This document shows positions 63,370 through 64,000 of a stretch of DNA of 64,000 nt, piece after piece; position 1 is the stretch's first letter, and each line of letters begins with the position of its first letter. This DNA comes from Sporolactobacillus mangiferae. GTDB lineage: Bacteria > Bacillota > Bacilli > Bacillales > Sporolactobacillaceae. The notes below the pieces were generated by a model. The model saw only the letters and a list, made by a program, of their open reading frames with translations, made no database searches and had not been told where the DNA came from. The DNA is taken from positions 22,991 through 86,990 of the forward strand of contig NZ_JAMAST010000008.1 in NCBI RefSeq assembly GCF_023336505.1, read 5' to 3'. Position numbers and translations under genes: made by a program.

Positions 63370-63927
63370 TTAATCCACGGTGTACACAAAGGTCGGCGGT
63401 TCCACGACATAGCGTTCTGCAGACTCGGCTTCTGCCCTTGTTTGCTGAACGGTGCCGAAGGGATGCTGAGGAGGTGCGTAGATGGAATACAATTTGATCG
63501 GTACATGACCAGTGTTCACTAAGTTATGCCATGTTCCTGCAGGGATTATGAAGGCAAAATCACGGGATACCGGCTGCTGGAAATCGAGCTGGCTTTTCTG
63601 CCTGCCCATCATCACTTGCCCCTGTCCGTCTTCAATACGTATAAACTGATCCAGGTGCGGATGAATTTCCAGACCGATATCCTCGCCGGGATTAATGCTC
63701 ATCAATGTCACCTGCAAATGTTTTCCCGTCCATAATGCGCGGCGATAGGCCTGGTTCTGCTTTGCCGCCTGTTCAATATTCACAGCAAACGGGTTCGGCC
63801 CATAATCTTTAAAAGGCAGCGCTGATGGTCCTTCAGATCGCGCGGAATAGCCAACAGTTCTCGGTTGTGAATAGGGATAACCTGAGGGACCTCTAAAGGG
63901 ATACGGATTCCCGGGGTACGGATACAT
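63370..63927 (-). CDS. Cupin-domain protein with a Pro/Tyr-rich N-terminus
   Basis: A 185-residue protein. Residues 1-40 are rich in Pro, Tyr and Gly (MYPYPGNPYPFRGPSGYPYS), recalling spore coat or surface proteins. Residues 70-160 form a cupin: motif 1 PGEDIGLEIHPHLDQFIRIE and motif 2 IIPAGTWHNLVNTG give the His/Glu metal ligands. AAAGGA is 9 nt before ATG 63927. A coat-associated or metal-binding enzyme role is a guess. Confidence 0.82.
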   Translation of the reverse strand: MYPYPGNPYPFRGPSGYPYSQPRTVGYSARSEGPSALPFKDYGPNPFAVNIEQAAKQNQAYRRALWTGKHLQVTLMSINPGEDIGLEIHPHLDQFIRIEDGQGQVMMGRQKSQLDFQQPVSRDFAFIIPAGTWHNLVNTGHVPIKLYSIYAPPQHPFGTVQQTRAEAESAERYVVEPPTFVYTVD

Positions 63928-64000
63928 AAAAATCAATCCTTTCATAGGCTAAGATCATCATAATATATGTATGCGAGGCACAGACTGTGTCTCTTAGAAC

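Overview
The window looks like a mid-G+C Bacillota chromosome, most likely Bacillales (a Sporolactobacillus-like or related spore-former is my guess, not proven). The signs are AGGAGG-type ribosome binding sites, frequent GTG/TTG starts, SAM-I and FMN riboswitches, an Fbp-like small protein, a ribD-ribE-ribBA-ribH operon, mntH with a universal stress gene, thioredoxin-type arsC, and an L-2-hydroxyisocaproate/L-lactate dehydrogenase of lactic-acid-bacterial type. No rRNA, tRNA, CRISPR array, prophage or complete insertion sequence was seen.

Layout. 0-9 kb: a MerR regulator (cut by the window edge) divergent from a YghZ-type aldo/keto reductase, a frameshifted MFS transporter, a MATE exporter, a GH42 beta-galactosidase broken by one in-frame amber codon, a SAM-I riboswitch in front of a 54-residue FbpA-like protein, and an arsR-arsC-arsM operon. 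9-17.6 kb: an 1160-residue secreted multidomain glycan-binding protein, an MFS transporter, a DUF4143 ATPase, a small P-loop kinase and an XRE regulator with a glycine-periodic membrane tail. 18-32 kb: an accessory stretch of about 20 mostly short genes, nearly all on the + strand (acetyltransferases, VOC proteins, NUDIX, PhzF, ASCH, ClbS/DfsB, HIT, HXXEE, DUF4176). Many are truncated, fused, duplicated or lack a start codon. 32-38 kb: a PadR-HAAS-repeat membrane protein operon with twin operators, an AraC/GyrI regulator, hicD-like dehydrogenase, VOC and GNAT genes, and a cadC regulator followed by only the last part of cadA. 38-44 kb: mntH-usp and the FMN-riboswitch-controlled riboflavin operon. 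44-54 kb: an AMP-forming acyl ligase, two hypothetical or peptidase-like proteins, and a five-gene operon (TIM-barrel isomerase, SurE phosphatase, binding protein, permease, ATPase) that may import and dephosphorylate a phosphorylated metabolite. 54-60 kb: ilvB-ilvN-ilvC-ilvA plus an ABC ATPase, divergent from an isoleucine-rich leader peptide with an attenuator-like structure in front of an unknown gene. 60-64 kb: a methyltransferase, a DJ-1/PfpI gene split by a small hairpin element, fetAB and a cupin.

The two most unusual signals are (i) the minus-strand leader peptide with four consecutive Ile codons, its promoter, and mutually exclusive terminator and antiterminator hairpins, sitting back to back with the ilv operon; and (ii) a roughly 95-bp hairpin-bearing dispersed element with one full and four partial copies. 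The full copy interrupts pfpI, and partial copies coincide with truncated or fused genes.
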